DNA of 64,000 bases from Lacustribacter sp964460315 (GTDB taxonomy: Bacteria; Pseudomonadota; Gammaproteobacteria; Burkholderiales; Burkholderiaceae_A). The position numbers and the translations under genes were made by a program. The stretch is taken from the NCBI GenBank assembly GCA_964460315.1, contig CAYWPQ010000003.1, positions 1-64,000 on the forward strand, written 5' to 3'. Shown here one piece after another: positions 16,838-24,908 of the stretch. Each line of letters starts with the position of its first letter. Position 1 is the first letter of the stretch. The notes under the pieces are model-generated. The model had not been told where the DNA came from. It saw only the letters and a list, made by a program, of their open reading frames with translations, and did no database searches.

Positions 16838-18047
16838 TGCCCTTCGCGGGCAGCCACAGCGTGGCGAGCCAGCAGGCAAACAGCATCAAGGTGGAGCCCA
16901 TCAGGGCGTAGGTCAGTCCGCCCCACTGATAGAGCAGCCCCGACAGCAAGGTTCCCAGAAAACGCCCCGTGGCGTTCGCGGCGTAATAGAAACCGACATC
17001 TTCGGCCGCTTTCTCCGAGCCAGCATAGGCAAGGATCAGATACGAGTGAACCGACGAGTTCACCGCAAAGGCCACGCCAAACAGACTGAGGCCCGCCACC
17101 ACCACCCATTCCAGCTGCGGCATCTCCAGCCAGACCAGCAAAGCAAGCACAGCGGGGATCAGCATGAGACCCGCCGACCACCACCGTGCGGCAGGGACCT
17201 CGTGACTTAGGCCATCCGTGCTTCGACGAACCACGGCGGGTGCCCCAGCCTGAACAAGGCCATAGACAATCGTCCAGGCGGCAAGAAACCCGCCCACCAT
17301 AGTGAAGGTCCAGCCCGATGCGTAGAGAAACACCGGCACGCCCACCACGAACCAGACATCCCGAGCCCCAAAGAGACCCACTCGAGCCAGGGCTAAAAGG
17401 TTGATTCCCTTGTTTTTGGCAAAGAGCTCTTTCGCCGACTTTGATGGCTTGCTCTTGCCCATCATGGGGGGCAGTGAGGCAATGACACCAACAAGCACCA
17501 GGCCGAGAAGCGCCGCCATGGACCAGAGTGCACCCTTGAAACCTAGCTGATCAAGCAACAGCCCGCCCAGAAAAAATCCGATGCCTTTCATGGCGTTCTT
17601 GCTTCCCGTGAACCAGGCGACCCACTTGAACAGCTGGCCTGAAGCCTCACCGGCGGTGATTTTGATGGCCGACTTGCTAGCAGTTTTGGTCAGGTCTTTG
17701 GCCACGCCGCAGATTCCCTGGGCCACCACCACCCAAGCCACCGAAAGCGCGACAGCCCAGTCGGGGGACAAGGCCGACAGAAGCAAAAAGCCAAGAATCT
17801 GAGTGCTCAGGCCAACGGCCAACATTCGGGCAATGCCAAACCGGGTGGCAAGCCATCCGCCGATCAGGTTGGCAAGAATTCCTGCGAACTCATAGAGAAG
17901 AAAAAGAAAGGCCAGGGTAAAAGGCGAGTAGCCCAGACGAAAGAAATGCAAAAGCACCAGCATTCGCAGGGCACCATCGGTGAGCGTGAACCCCCAATAG
18001 GCGGAGGTCACGATGGCGTAGTTTCTTGCCGCCGAATGCGAGGACAT
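16821..18047 (-). CDS. arsJ: Organoarsenical efflux MFS transporter ArsJ
   Basis: A 408-residue major facilitator with about twelve membrane segments. It carries stretches I recognise from ArsJ: YWGFTLTDGALRMLVLLHF, GVAKDLTKTASKSAIK, FTGSKNAMKGIGFFLGG and FGARDVWFVVGVPVFLY. ArsJ exports 1-arseno-3-phosphoglycerate, which the partner GAPDH makes from arsenate and glyceraldehyde 3-phosphate; the product decays outside, so arsenate leaves the cell. The GAPDH gene sits 11 bases upstream, the diagnostic pairing. No arsR or arsC is nearby. The operon starts with a glycosyltransferase behind a Pho-box-like array. Confidence 0.9.
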   Translation of the reverse strand: MSSHSAARNYAIVTSAYWGFTLTDGALRMLVLLHFFRLGYSPFTLAFLFLLYEFAGILANLIGGWLATRFGIARMLAVGLSTQILGFLLLSALSPDWAVALSVAWVVVAQGICGVAKDLTKTASKSAIKITAGEASGQLFKWVAWFTGSKNAMKGIGFFLGGLLLDQLGFKGALWSMAALLGLVLVGVIASLPPMMGKSKPSKSAKELFAKNKGINLLALARVGLFGARDVWFVVGVPVFLYASGWTFTMVGGFLAAWTIVYGLVQAGAPAVVRRSTDGLSHEVPAARWWSAGLMLIPAVLALLVWLEMPQLEWVVVAGLSLFGVAFAVNSSVHSYLILAYAGSEKAAEDVGFYYAANATGRFLGTLLSGLLYQWGGLTYALMGSTLMLFACWLATLWLPAKGIRRLE

Positions 18048-18058
18048 GGTGGTGAAGC

Positions 18059-19102
18059 TTAGAGCCCCTGCCCCTTCATGTGGCAGGCGAGATCCACCAT
18101 GCGACAGGAATAGCCCATTTCGTTGTCGTACCAGGCATAGACCTTCAGGAGTGTGCCGTCGGTGACCATGGTGGAGAGTGCATCCACAATTCCACTGCGG
18201 GTGTCGCGGGCGTAATCGGCACTCACCAGAGGCTTGGTCTCATAGCCAAGAATTCCGGCAAGACTTCCGCTGGCGGCCTGGGAAAAGAGTTGATTCACTT
18301 CATCCGCCGTGGTGGCACGGTTGAGTTCGAAAACGCAGTCGGTCAATGAGGCATTCAGCACGGGTGCACGCACCGCATGGCCGTTGAGCTTGCCTTTGAG
18401 TTCGGGGTAGATCAGGGCGATGGCCGTGGCGCTGCCCGTGGTGGTAGGGGCAAGACTGGTCATGGCACTTCGAGCGCGGCGCAGGTCCTTGTGCGGAGCG
18501 TCCACCACCAAATTTGTATTGGTGGGGTCGTGGATGGTGGTGATCTGGCCATGCCGAATGCCAATGGATTCATGCACCACCTTAACCACCGGCGCAAGGC
18601 AGTTGGTGGTGCACGACGCCGCTGTCACGATACGATGTTGATCAGGGTTGTAAAGGCTGTGATTAATACCAAACACAATGTTGAGCACATCGCCAACCTT
18701 GACCGGCGCCGCGACAATCACACGCTTGGCACCACGATCAAGATGCCCCTGAATGGTTTCTGGGGTGAGAAATTTTCCTGTGCACTCCAGCACAAGATCA
18801 ACCCCCATGTCGCCCCAGGGAATTTCAGCCGCCGTGGGGTGGCTGGTGAACCGAATGGCCTGACCATCGACCATCAAATATTCTGGCGATTCGACATGGA
18901 TGTCCGTCTTCCATCGGCCTTGAACGCTGTCGAATTCCAAAAGGTGGGCAGTCGCTTCGATCCCGCCTTTGATCTCGTTGACATGGACAACGTTGAGACG
19001 GTTCGACCGATAAGGGTCATTCAGGGGGCGGTCGGCAGCCCCCATGGCCGCGCGAAGGGCAAGACGGCCAATTCGGCCCATGCCGTTGATTCCAACTCTC
19101 AT
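18059..19102 (-). CDS. ArsJ-associated glyceraldehyde-3-phosphate dehydrogenase
   Basis: A 347-residue GAPDH: MRVGINGMGRIGRLALRA (NAD-binding), TAASCTTNCLAPVVKV (catalytic Cys within SCTTNCLAP), GHAVRAPVLNASLTDCVFEL and the C-terminal WYDNEMGYSCRMVDLA. In arsenate resistance this enzyme uses arsenate in place of phosphate to form 1-arseno-3-phosphoglycerate for ArsJ. The assignment to the ArsJ-linked branch rests on its position, 11 bases before arsJ and 12 after the glycosyltransferase. A housekeeping role in glycolysis cannot be excluded from this window, since no other gap gene is seen here. Confidence 0.88.
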   Translation of the reverse strand: MRVGINGMGRIGRLALRAAMGAADRPLNDPYRSNRLNVVHVNEIKGGIEATAHLLEFDSVQGRWKTDIHVESPEYLMVDGQAIRFTSHPTAAEIPWGDMGVDLVLECTGKFLTPETIQGHLDRGAKRVIVAAPVKVGDVLNIVFGINHSLYNPDQHRIVTAASCTTNCLAPVVKVVHESIGIRHGQITTIHDPTNTNLVVDAPHKDLRRARSAMTSLAPTTTGSATAIALIYPELKGKLNGHAVRAPVLNASLTDCVFELNRATTADEVNQLFSQAASGSLAGILGYETKPLVSADYARDTRSGIVDALSTMVTDGTLLKVYAWYDNEMGYSCRMVDLACHMKGQGL

Positions 19103-19114
19103 GACTTGTACTTC

Positions 19115-20389
19115 CTAGATATTTTTTGCTTGGTCCAAGCTTAGATTGTCATGATGACAAAAGGATGACAAGCCCTCCACAGGCTGGCTCAAGAGGCGTT
19201 TGAACACCGACTCTGTTCGGGCCACCACGGCTGGCCAGCCATGCCTGATGGCAGAAAGCCTGGCGGCTGCCGAGAGTTCGGCCTGGATCTGAGCCGAGCC
19301 GGAAATTTTTTGGATGAGCGTTAGGGATTGGTCGACAAAGCCGTCATCGTCGCCGATGTCAGCAAGCGCGCCATTGATCGGGGGTTCAATGAGTTGCATC
19401 GCAGCGGCACATCGATAGGCCACCACGGGAAGACCGCTCGCAAGAGCCTCGAGCGTGACATTGCCGAAGGTTTCGGTCTGGCTTGGAAACAGAAACAGAT
19501 CCGCGCTGGCGTAATGGGCTGCAAGGTCTTGATCTCGCCGAATGCCAGCAAAGACAATCTCGGGAAATTCTTTGCGAAGGCTTTCACCCAAAGGACCATC
19601 GCCCACCAAGACCAGTTTGACCGCCACACCATGCTGACGGCCCCATTCCAAGGCTGCACGCCAAACCCGAATCGTCATGACCAGATTTTTCTCAACAGCC
19701 AAACGCCCAACGGTCGTGAGCACCACAGTATGTTCGTCCGCCCCCCAACGGGCACGAAGATCCGGCGAACGCAACAGGGGCTGAAAACGATCCGTGTCCA
19801 CGCCACGTGGCACCACCTCAAGCCGTTGAAACCCGCTTTCGCTTAGCGCTGCCTGGAGTTCCGCAGTAGGTACCATGGTGCACTGGGTGCCATTGTGAAA
19901 CTTTCGCAAGTAACCAACAATGGCCCCCTTCAGCCAGCCCATGCCGTAGAGATTGCTGTAAGCATGGAAATTGGTTCGGAAATCCGAGGTGGTCGGGATC
20001 TTCAACTTCTTCGCAGCGCGCGCAGCCGACCATCCCAGCGGGCCCTCGGTGGCAATGTGGACAACATCAGGGCGACGACGCGACCAGAGCCGAACCAGCT
20101 CGGTCTTGGCGGGAAGGCCCATCTTGAGTTCGCGGTACATGGGGATGGGTGCACCCTTGACCAGGTGCTCAGAAAAACCATCCTCGATCACCGCCGCTTG
20201 ACCCGATTGAATGCGGGGCCTGACCAGAATGATTTCATGGCCATGATGGTGCAGGCCCTCGACAACCCGAGCAATCGTCTGAGCCACACCGTTCACATCG
20301 GGCGGATAGGTTTCCGTCACCACCGCAATGCGCAGTGACCGTATCTCGGGTAGAAGCGTCTCGACTTGAAGATCCGGGGTTGGGCTCAT
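19115..20389 (-). CDS. GT4-family glycosyltransferase, candidate Pho-regulated glycolipid synthase
   Basis: A 424-residue GT-B enzyme. The N-terminal half has VTETYPPDVNGVAQTIARVVEGL (acceptor-side glycine loop) and TSDFRTNFHAYSNLYG. The C-terminal half has VVLTTVGRLAVEKNL, VLVGDGPLGESLRKEF and FLFPSQTETFGNVTLEALASGLPVVA, with the EX7E nucleotide-sugar motif. This is the MgtA/SQD2-like group of GT4. ATG 20389 is used; there is no good ribosome binding site, and GTG 20398 is possible. It heads an operon with gapdh and arsJ, behind a strong Pho-box-like array, so a role in making sugar-headed, phosphate-free lipids is inferred. Confidence 0.82.
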   Translation of the reverse strand: MSPTPDLQVETLLPEIRSLRIAVVTETYPPDVNGVAQTIARVVEGLHHHGHEIILVRPRIQSGQAAVIEDGFSEHLVKGAPIPMYRELKMGLPAKTELVRLWSRRRPDVVHIATEGPLGWSAARAAKKLKIPTTSDFRTNFHAYSNLYGMGWLKGAIVGYLRKFHNGTQCTMVPTAELQAALSESGFQRLEVVPRGVDTDRFQPLLRSPDLRARWGADEHTVVLTTVGRLAVEKNLVMTIRVWRAALEWGRQHGVAVKLVLVGDGPLGESLRKEFPEIVFAGIRRDQDLAAHYASADLFLFPSQTETFGNVTLEALASGLPVVAYRCAAAMQLIEPPINGALADIGDDDGFVDQSLTLIQKISGSAQIQAELSAAARLSAIRHGWPAVVARTESVFKRLLSQPVEGLSSFCHHDNLSLDQAKNI

Positions 20390-20423
20390 GCCGAACACGG
20401 TAGCGCTCAAAGATCACGAACTG

Positions 20424-20452
20424 ATGACAGCGAGAAGACAGATTCATGACAA
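20424..20452 (-). promoter_or_regulatory. Pho box, three 7-base repeats, for the GT4-gapdh-arsJ operon
   Basis: Read on the minus strand: TTGTCAT (20452-20446), CTGTCTT (20441-20435), CTGTCAT (20430-20424), with four-base spacers, so the pitch is exactly 11. Against the PhoB repeat CTGTCAT this is 19 of 21 matches. It ends 34 bases before the glycosyltransferase start. Known: PhoB binds tandem 11-base units and replaces the -35 element. Confidence 0.8.
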
Positions 20453-20465
20453 CAGAGGCCGTGAT

Positions 20466-20494
20466 TTGTGATGAAAGCGTCACAAAAGTGTCAC
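20466..20494 (+). promoter_or_regulatory. Pho-box-like array for the Mpo1-like gene
   Basis: On the plus strand: TTGTGAT (20466-20472), GCGTCAC (20477-20483), GTGTCAC (20488-20494), with four-base spacers and an 11-base pitch. TTTAAT at 20500-20505 is a possible -10. It lies 60 bases before the start at 20555 and back to back with the minus-strand array at 20424-20452. Confidence 0.55.
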
Positions 20495-20554
20495 GAGTTT
20501 TTAATCCGTTGACGTCAGAGTCAAGGCTCGTTTTTAAATTGAATGGGAGTATTC

Positions 20555-21193
20555 ATGAGCCAGCTTTTCGAGACCTTACGGATTCAGCGTTGGGATGACC
20601 ACCGTTACTACCACCACAGCCGAATTAACCAATCCCTGCATCTTCTCAGTGCGCTGTCGTTCTTGGTGGCCTATGCGCTATTGTTTGTCGACCCGGTATT
20701 GGCAGCCTTGATTGCCTGGCTCGTGGCGATGACATCGCGCCAGGCGGGTCACTTCTTTTTCGAGCCCAAAGGCTATGACCACGTCAACCAGGCCACCCAC
20801 GAGCACAAAGAAGAAATCAAGGTTGGCTATAACCTTCAGCGCAAGATTGTGCTGCTCTCGATCTGGGTGGCTATTCCCGTGCTTGCTATCGTCTGGCCGG
20901 CGAGCGTGACCTGGATGGTCCCCGCGGCTTATGAAGGTTCAGCCGTTGAGATCATTGGTATGTCGTGGCTTGCGCTGGGTATTGCGGGCCTTTTGTTTCG
21001 TGCCATACAGCTTTACTTTCAAGACAATCTGCGCACGGCCACGGCCTGGGTTTTAAAAATTATCACCGACCCCTTCCATGACGTGAAGATGTATTACAAA
21101 TCCCCCATTTACCTGATGAAAGGTGAACTGATTGACCCCATGCCCCATGTCCATGGAGCTCACGGGTCAGGCCGTGGTCGGCTTCATTCCTAG
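20555..21193 (+). CDS. Mpo1/DUF962-like integral membrane protein
   Basis: A 212-residue protein with about four hydrophobic segments. YYHHSRINQSLHLLSALSF (about residues 19-37) and RQAGHFFFEPKGYDH (about 66-80) resemble the histidine-containing HHxxxxNxxxH and GHxxFE motifs of Mpo1/DUF962 proteins; yeast Mpo1 is an iron-dependent 2-hydroxy fatty acid dioxygenase. The similarity is read by eye and may be distant. ATG 20555 was chosen over ATG 20543 because GGGAG lies five bases upstream. The C-terminal tail is His/Gly-rich. A Pho-box-like array upstream suggests expression under phosphate limitation. The last 27 bases overlap the convergent aminotransferase gene. Confidence 0.6.
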   Translation: MSQLFETLRIQRWDDHRYYHHSRINQSLHLLSALSFLVAYALLFVDPVLAALIAWLVAMTSRQAGHFFFEPKGYDHVNQATHEHKEEIKVGYNLQRKIVLLSIWVAIPVLAIVWPASVTWMVPAAYEGSAVEIIGMSWLALGIAGLLFRAIQLYFQDNLRTATAWVLKIITDPFHDVKMYYKSPIYLMKGELIDPMPHVHGAHGSGRGRLHS

Positions 21194-22843
21194 TTTGTGA
21201 CGCAGCATCTCCAAAAGCACCGATCGCCGCATCGCTTTTCCATTCTGATGCGGCGATGGCCACCACCACCCGTCCGATCGCATCCTTTCCGCAGCCCTCA
21301 ACACTCGCTCAACAAACTGGTCGAAGTCTGCATCGGTGTATGTCAGGGGGAAGATGAAACGGCCCGTTCCAACCCAGCTCAGAGCAATCCCCTTATCCCG
21401 CAGATAGAACTGAAACATCCACTGGTAACGAGAAGGCTGTGTGTAGACCAAGGACCAGATCGAGCCCATCGACTCGAACCGCAAGGGAAAACCGCAGTCC
21501 TGCAGTCGAGTATTGATCGCCTCCGATCGACGGCTCCATATCGAATCGGCCTCACGATAGATCGCCTGGATTTCAGGCTTGTCCAGGCAACGAAGAAAAT
21601 GATTCATCGACGTCATCACCGCAGGGTGAGCATTGAATGTGCCGCGTGCGAAGCAGAGGTCTACAGGACGGTCTTCTTTGAATCGCTTCATCAAGGAGGC
21701 CTTGCCGCAGAGCACTCCCACTGGCCAGCCCCCACCCAGGGTTTTTCCATAGGTGACGAGATCGGCCTTCACGCCGTAATACTCCTGAGCGCCACCAGGG
21801 GCCAGGCGAAACCCCAGAAAAACTTCATCAAAAATCAGAACAATCCCGCGCTCACTGCAGACCTGCCGCAATGCCACCAGCCAGCTTTGGTAGGCCTGGC
21901 GGTCAAAATGAACCGACCGGATGCCGTCAATCATGGCCGAGTCGGACGGAGCCGGCCGATTAGGATGCATGGCTTGAATAGGGTTCACCAATACACAGGC
22001 AATGTCTTTTCGTTTTCTCAATACACGCAGGGTCGAGGCATGCATCTCGCGAAGCGTGAGGGTTTGGCTGGACGGCGGCATGGGGTTGCCCGGGCCGGGT
22101 TGAACGTCATCCCACCAGCCGTGATAGGCACCCGAGAACCGGACCAGACGCTTGCGCCCCGTGTGGTAGCGGGCAAGACGAACCGCCTGCATGACAGCTT
22201 CGGTGCCCGACATATGGAACGAAACCTCGTCTTGTCCCGAAATTGCACAAAGCCTTCGAACATTGTCAAGAACACATGGGTGATAGCCCCCAAGCAAAGG
22301 CCCCAGGGGATCAGCATCTTCGGCACCGGATCGCATGGTCTCTTTGTAAAAGTCCAGGCCAAAAACATTCACCCCATAGGACCCCGTGAGATCCATGAAC
22401 TTCTGACCGTCAAGATCCGAGATCCAGACCCCCTCACTCGACTTCCAAAAGACGCCAAGCTGAATGTGCTTCATGAAGACATCACGAAACTGATAAGGCA
22501 CCCGATAGCTGGAGGTGAACTGCTGGTCGGAGATCATCGGTTTGCTCTCACGAGACCACTCCAGGGTGATGGGGCTTTTTGCACGCAGGCTGTCACCAAG
22601 CCGCTGCAGGGCCTGCGCACGTTGCTGCGCAATCTCAATGGGTGCGCCATCCACGGCAAACCAGACCTGTTGGTTGTACTGGTAACCGGGAATCCAACGA
22701 GCCATACGCTTGGCCATGCGGGAGTGGCCGGTGATGGACGGGTGTTTGGCCATCGACAGCTCAAGACGCTCACGGGTTTTCACAACGGCATAAGCTGCGG
22801 CACCAACACCGAGCGCTGCAGGAATCCACGACAGATTGGACAT
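21167..22843 (-). CDS. Membrane-anchored class III PLP aminotransferase (GSA-aminomutase-like)
   Basis: A 558-residue protein, about 100 longer than ordinary class III aminotransferases. An N-terminal hydrophobic helix (LSWIPAALGVGAAAYAVV) and about 90 extra residues precede the fold. The catalytic domain has SFHMSGTEAVMQAVRLAR, FSGAYHGWWDD, LIFDEVFLGFR (PLP-pyridine Asp) and VTYGKTLGGGWPVG (Schiff-base Lys), the layout of glutamate-1-semialdehyde aminomutase and related enzymes. Two AAGGAG motifs in tandem precede ATG 22843. It is divergent from psd and convergent with the Mpo1-like gene. Substrate unknown; a membrane-associated amine or aldehyde is a guess. Confidence 0.75.
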   Translation of the reverse strand: MSNLSWIPAALGVGAAAYAVVKTRERLELSMAKHPSITGHSRMAKRMARWIPGYQYNQQVWFAVDGAPIEIAQQRAQALQRLGDSLRAKSPITLEWSRESKPMISDQQFTSSYRVPYQFRDVFMKHIQLGVFWKSSEGVWISDLDGQKFMDLTGSYGVNVFGLDFYKETMRSGAEDADPLGPLLGGYHPCVLDNVRRLCAISGQDEVSFHMSGTEAVMQAVRLARYHTGRKRLVRFSGAYHGWWDDVQPGPGNPMPPSSQTLTLREMHASTLRVLRKRKDIACVLVNPIQAMHPNRPAPSDSAMIDGIRSVHFDRQAYQSWLVALRQVCSERGIVLIFDEVFLGFRLAPGGAQEYYGVKADLVTYGKTLGGGWPVGVLCGKASLMKRFKEDRPVDLCFARGTFNAHPAVMTSMNHFLRCLDKPEIQAIYREADSIWSRRSEAINTRLQDCGFPLRFESMGSIWSLVYTQPSRYQWMFQFYLRDKGIALSWVGTGRFIFPLTYTDADFDQFVERVLRAAERMRSDGWWWPSPHQNGKAMRRSVLLEMLRHKLGMKPTTA

Positions 22844-22871
22844 GATGAATTTCTCCTTATTTCTCCTTTGT

Positions 22872-22900
22872 ATGACGAAAGAATGACGAATTGATGAAAC
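22872..22900 (-). promoter_or_regulatory. Weak Pho-box-like array for the aminotransferase gene
   Basis: On the minus strand: GTTTCAT (22900-22894), TCGTCAT (22889-22883), TCGTCAT (22878-22872), with four-base spacers. Each unit matches CTGTCAT at five of seven positions, always in the TCAT core. It overlaps the start codon of the divergent psd gene and ends only 28 bases before the aminotransferase start, so the promoter geometry is tight. Confidence 0.4.
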
Positions 22901-23778
22901 TCACCTCCGAACTCCGGAAATTGATGGCCAACGAAGACCTGAATTTCTTGCTGACGAATCGAATTCCACGGCATGCCGTGACGCGCTTCATGGGTTGGTT
23001 CAGCCAGATTCGAAACCCTTGGCTAACCAGGTTTTCCATCCGCGTCTGGAAGGTATTCACTGACCTTGATCTGGGTGATGCCAAGCAACAGGGTTTCCAA
23101 AGCCTGCACGAATGCTTTATTCGGGAACTCAAACCTGGGGCGCGGCCCGTTGACCCAGACCCTGAAGTTTTTTGTTCACCCTGCGACGGAATTCTTGGAG
23201 CCCACGGCTCGGTTCGCGAGGGTCAGATCTATCAAGCCAAAGGTTTTCCCTATTCCGTGGATGATCTGTTTGAAGACCGACTGTCTTGGGCCCCTTGGAA
23301 GGATGGTGTGTTTGCCACCATTCGAATCACTTCGGCCATGTACCACCGCTTTCATGCGCCCTACGACGGCAAGCTGCACCGGGTGAACTACATCTCGGGC
23401 GACACCTGGAATGTGAACCCCATCGCTCTCCAAAGGGTGGAGCGGCTATTTTGCAAAAACGAACGGGCCCTGCTTTCCATGACCGTTGCGGGCCCAAACG
23501 GTGTTCAACACCCCATCGCCCTTGTTCCAGTAGCCGCCATCATGGTGGCCAGCATCAGAATCCACGGGCTTGATCTGCTGCTGCGGCCTGGTCACAAGGG
23601 TCAACAGGAATTCCACTGTGACCTGCCCTTTCGGAAAGGGGATGAGATGGGCTGGTTCCAGCATGGCTCAACCATCATCGTCTTCGCACCAAAGGGGTTC
23701 GAGATTGCGCAAGGGCTTGATGAGGGCACTCGATTGCGCATGGGTCAGCCGTTGCTCAAGTTGCCGCAAAAAAGCTGA
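22894..23778 (+). CDS. psd: Phosphatidylserine decarboxylase proenzyme
   Basis: A 294-residue membrane-associated enzyme that turns phosphatidylserine into phosphatidylethanolamine. HECFIRELKPGARPV, the catalytic Asp in FCSPCDGILG, the His in MYHRFHAPYDG, and the self-cleavage motif HGST near residue 259 are present; Ser259 would become the pyruvoyl group, leaving a small alpha chain of about 36 residues. ATG 22894 was preferred over TTG 22891. It is divergent from the aminotransferase and sits in a region rich in lipid and phosphate genes. Confidence 0.93.
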   Translation: MKLTSELRKLMANEDLNFLLTNRIPRHAVTRFMGWFSQIRNPWLTRFSIRVWKVFTDLDLGDAKQQGFQSLHECFIRELKPGARPVDPDPEVFCSPCDGILGAHGSVREGQIYQAKGFPYSVDDLFEDRLSWAPWKDGVFATIRITSAMYHRFHAPYDGKLHRVNYISGDTWNVNPIALQRVERLFCKNERALLSMTVAGPNGVQHPIALVPVAAIMVASIRIHGLDLLLRPGHKGQQEFHCDLPFRKGDEMGWFQHGSTIIVFAPKGFEIAQGLDEGTRLRMGQPLLKLPQKS

Positions 23779-23796
23779 ACACGGGAAAAAGAAAGA

Positions 23797-23873
23797 TGGG
23801 GTGGCCGATGGGACTCGAACCCACGACGACAGGAATCACAATCCTGGACTCTACCAACTGAGCTACGGCCACC
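23797..23873 (-). tRNA. tRNA-His (GTG)
   Basis: On the minus strand a complete cloverleaf: acceptor GTGGCCG/CGGCCAC, an extra 5' G opposite discriminator C as required for tRNA-His, anticodon loop TTGTGAT (anticodon GTG), GGTTCGAGTC T-loop region, and encoded CCA (23797-23799). Third of a Pro-Arg-His cluster. Confidence 0.97.
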
Positions 23874-23930
23874 ACTGATGACAACAAGAAGGTACCACTG
23901 AACGGCGATGGGTTTCAGTCTGACGGAACT

Positions 23931-24007
23931 TGGCCTGCCGAGAGGGGATCGAACCCCCGACCTACAGCTTAGAAGGCTGTTGCTCTATCCAACTGAGCTA
24001 CCGGCAG
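23931..24007 (-). tRNA. tRNA-Arg (TCT)
   Basis: Minus strand: acceptor CTGCCGG pairs with TCGGCAG, discriminator G, encoded CCA (23931-23933). The anticodon stem ACAGC/GCTGT holds loop CTTCTAA (anticodon TCT, reading AGA). The T-arm GGGGG-TTCGATC-CCCTC is intact. Confidence 0.96.
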
Positions 24008-24013
24008 TTGACA

Positions 24014-24090
24014 TGGTCGGGGTGGAGAGATTCGAACTCCCGACCCTCTGCTCCCAAAGCAGATGCGCTACCAGACTGCGCTACACCCCG
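24014..24090 (-). tRNA. tRNA-Pro (TGG)
   Basis: Minus strand: acceptor CGGGGTG/CACCCCG, discriminator A, encoded CCA (24014-24016). The anticodon stem TCTGC/GCAGA holds loop TTTGGGA (anticodon TGG). First of the three-tRNA cluster, which lies downstream of pstB on the same strand. Confidence 0.97.
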
Positions 24091-24128
24091 AAAAGCCTTG
24101 GATTATAGCAGGGGCGAAAGGCGGGGAT

Positions 24129-24908
24129 TTAGCCGAAGCGGCCGGTGATGTAGTCCTCGGTTTCTTGCTTTTTGGGCTTGATGAAGATCTCGTCGGTCTT
24201 GCCGTATTCGACCATTTCACCGATGTACATGTAGGCGGTAAAGTCTGAAACCCGCGCGGCCTGCTGCATGTTGTGGGTCACGATCGCCACGGTGTAGTCA
24301 GCCTTCAGCTCATGCACAAGCTCTTCCACCTTGGCGGTGGAAATCGGGTCAAGCGCCGAGGTGGGTTCGTCCAAAAGAATGACCGATGGCTTCACCGCTA
24401 CTGAACGAGCAATGCAGAGACGCTGCTGCTGTCCGCCTGACAACGCCAGGCCGCTCTGGTTGAGCTTGTCTTTCACCTCGCCCCAGAGGGCTGTCTTGGT
24501 GAGCGCCCACTCAACGCGAGCATCCATCTCCGCTTTCGGAAGGTTTTCGTAAAGCTTCACACCAAAGGCAATGTTGTCGTAAATGGACATAGGAAATGGT
24601 GTTGGCTTTTGAAAAACCATCCCGATTCGTGCGCGAAGCAGATTCAAATCTTGTTTGGGGTCAAGAATATTCTGGCCATAGAAATTGATCTCACCTTCGG
24701 CACGCTGACCTGGGTAAAGGCTGTACATGCGATTCAGGGTACGCAGCAGGGTGGACTTCCCGCATCCAGATGGTCCAATGAAGGCCGTCACCCGTTTTTC
24801 AACGATATCGAGATTAATGTCTTTCAGGCCTTGAAACTTGCCGTAAAAAAAGTTGAGGTTTCGAATCTCAAGGGCGTTGGGCATTGCCTGATCTTGGTTC
24901 TCGGTCAT
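24129..24908 (-). CDS. pstB: Phosphate ABC transporter ATP-binding protein PstB
   Basis: A 259-residue ATPase of the high-affinity phosphate importer. Walker A GPSGCGKST (about 45-53), Q-loop FQKPTPFPMSIYDNIAFG (typical of PstB), signature LSGGQQQR, Walker B VILLDEPTSALD and H-loop VTHNM are all present. It is the last gene of pstSCAB, 96 bases after pstA. phoU, which usually follows, is 8.5 kb away. Confidence 0.97.
   Translation of the reverse strand: MTENQDQAMPNALEIRNLNFFYGKFQGLKDINLDIVEKRVTAFIGPSGCGKSTLLRTLNRMYSLYPGQRAEGEINFYGQNILDPKQDLNLLRARIGMVFQKPTPFPMSIYDNIAFGVKLYENLPKAEMDARVEWALTKTALWGEVKDKLNQSGLALSGGQQQRLCIARSVAVKPSVILLDEPTSALDPISTAKVEELVHELKADYTVAIVTHNMQQAARVSDFTAYMYIGEMVEYGKTDEIFIKPKKQETEDYITGRFG

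Noticed and set aside
21197..22894. A 565-codon open frame on the plus strand opposite the aminotransferase gene
   Set aside because: It mirrors a gene with full catalytic motifs. The translated product has no recognisable domain and is rich in residues typical of antisense frames.
23797..24090. The three-tRNA cluster as an integration site for the neighbouring island
   Set aside because: All three tRNAs are complete with encoded CCA. I see no partial tRNA copy, integrase or direct repeat nearby.
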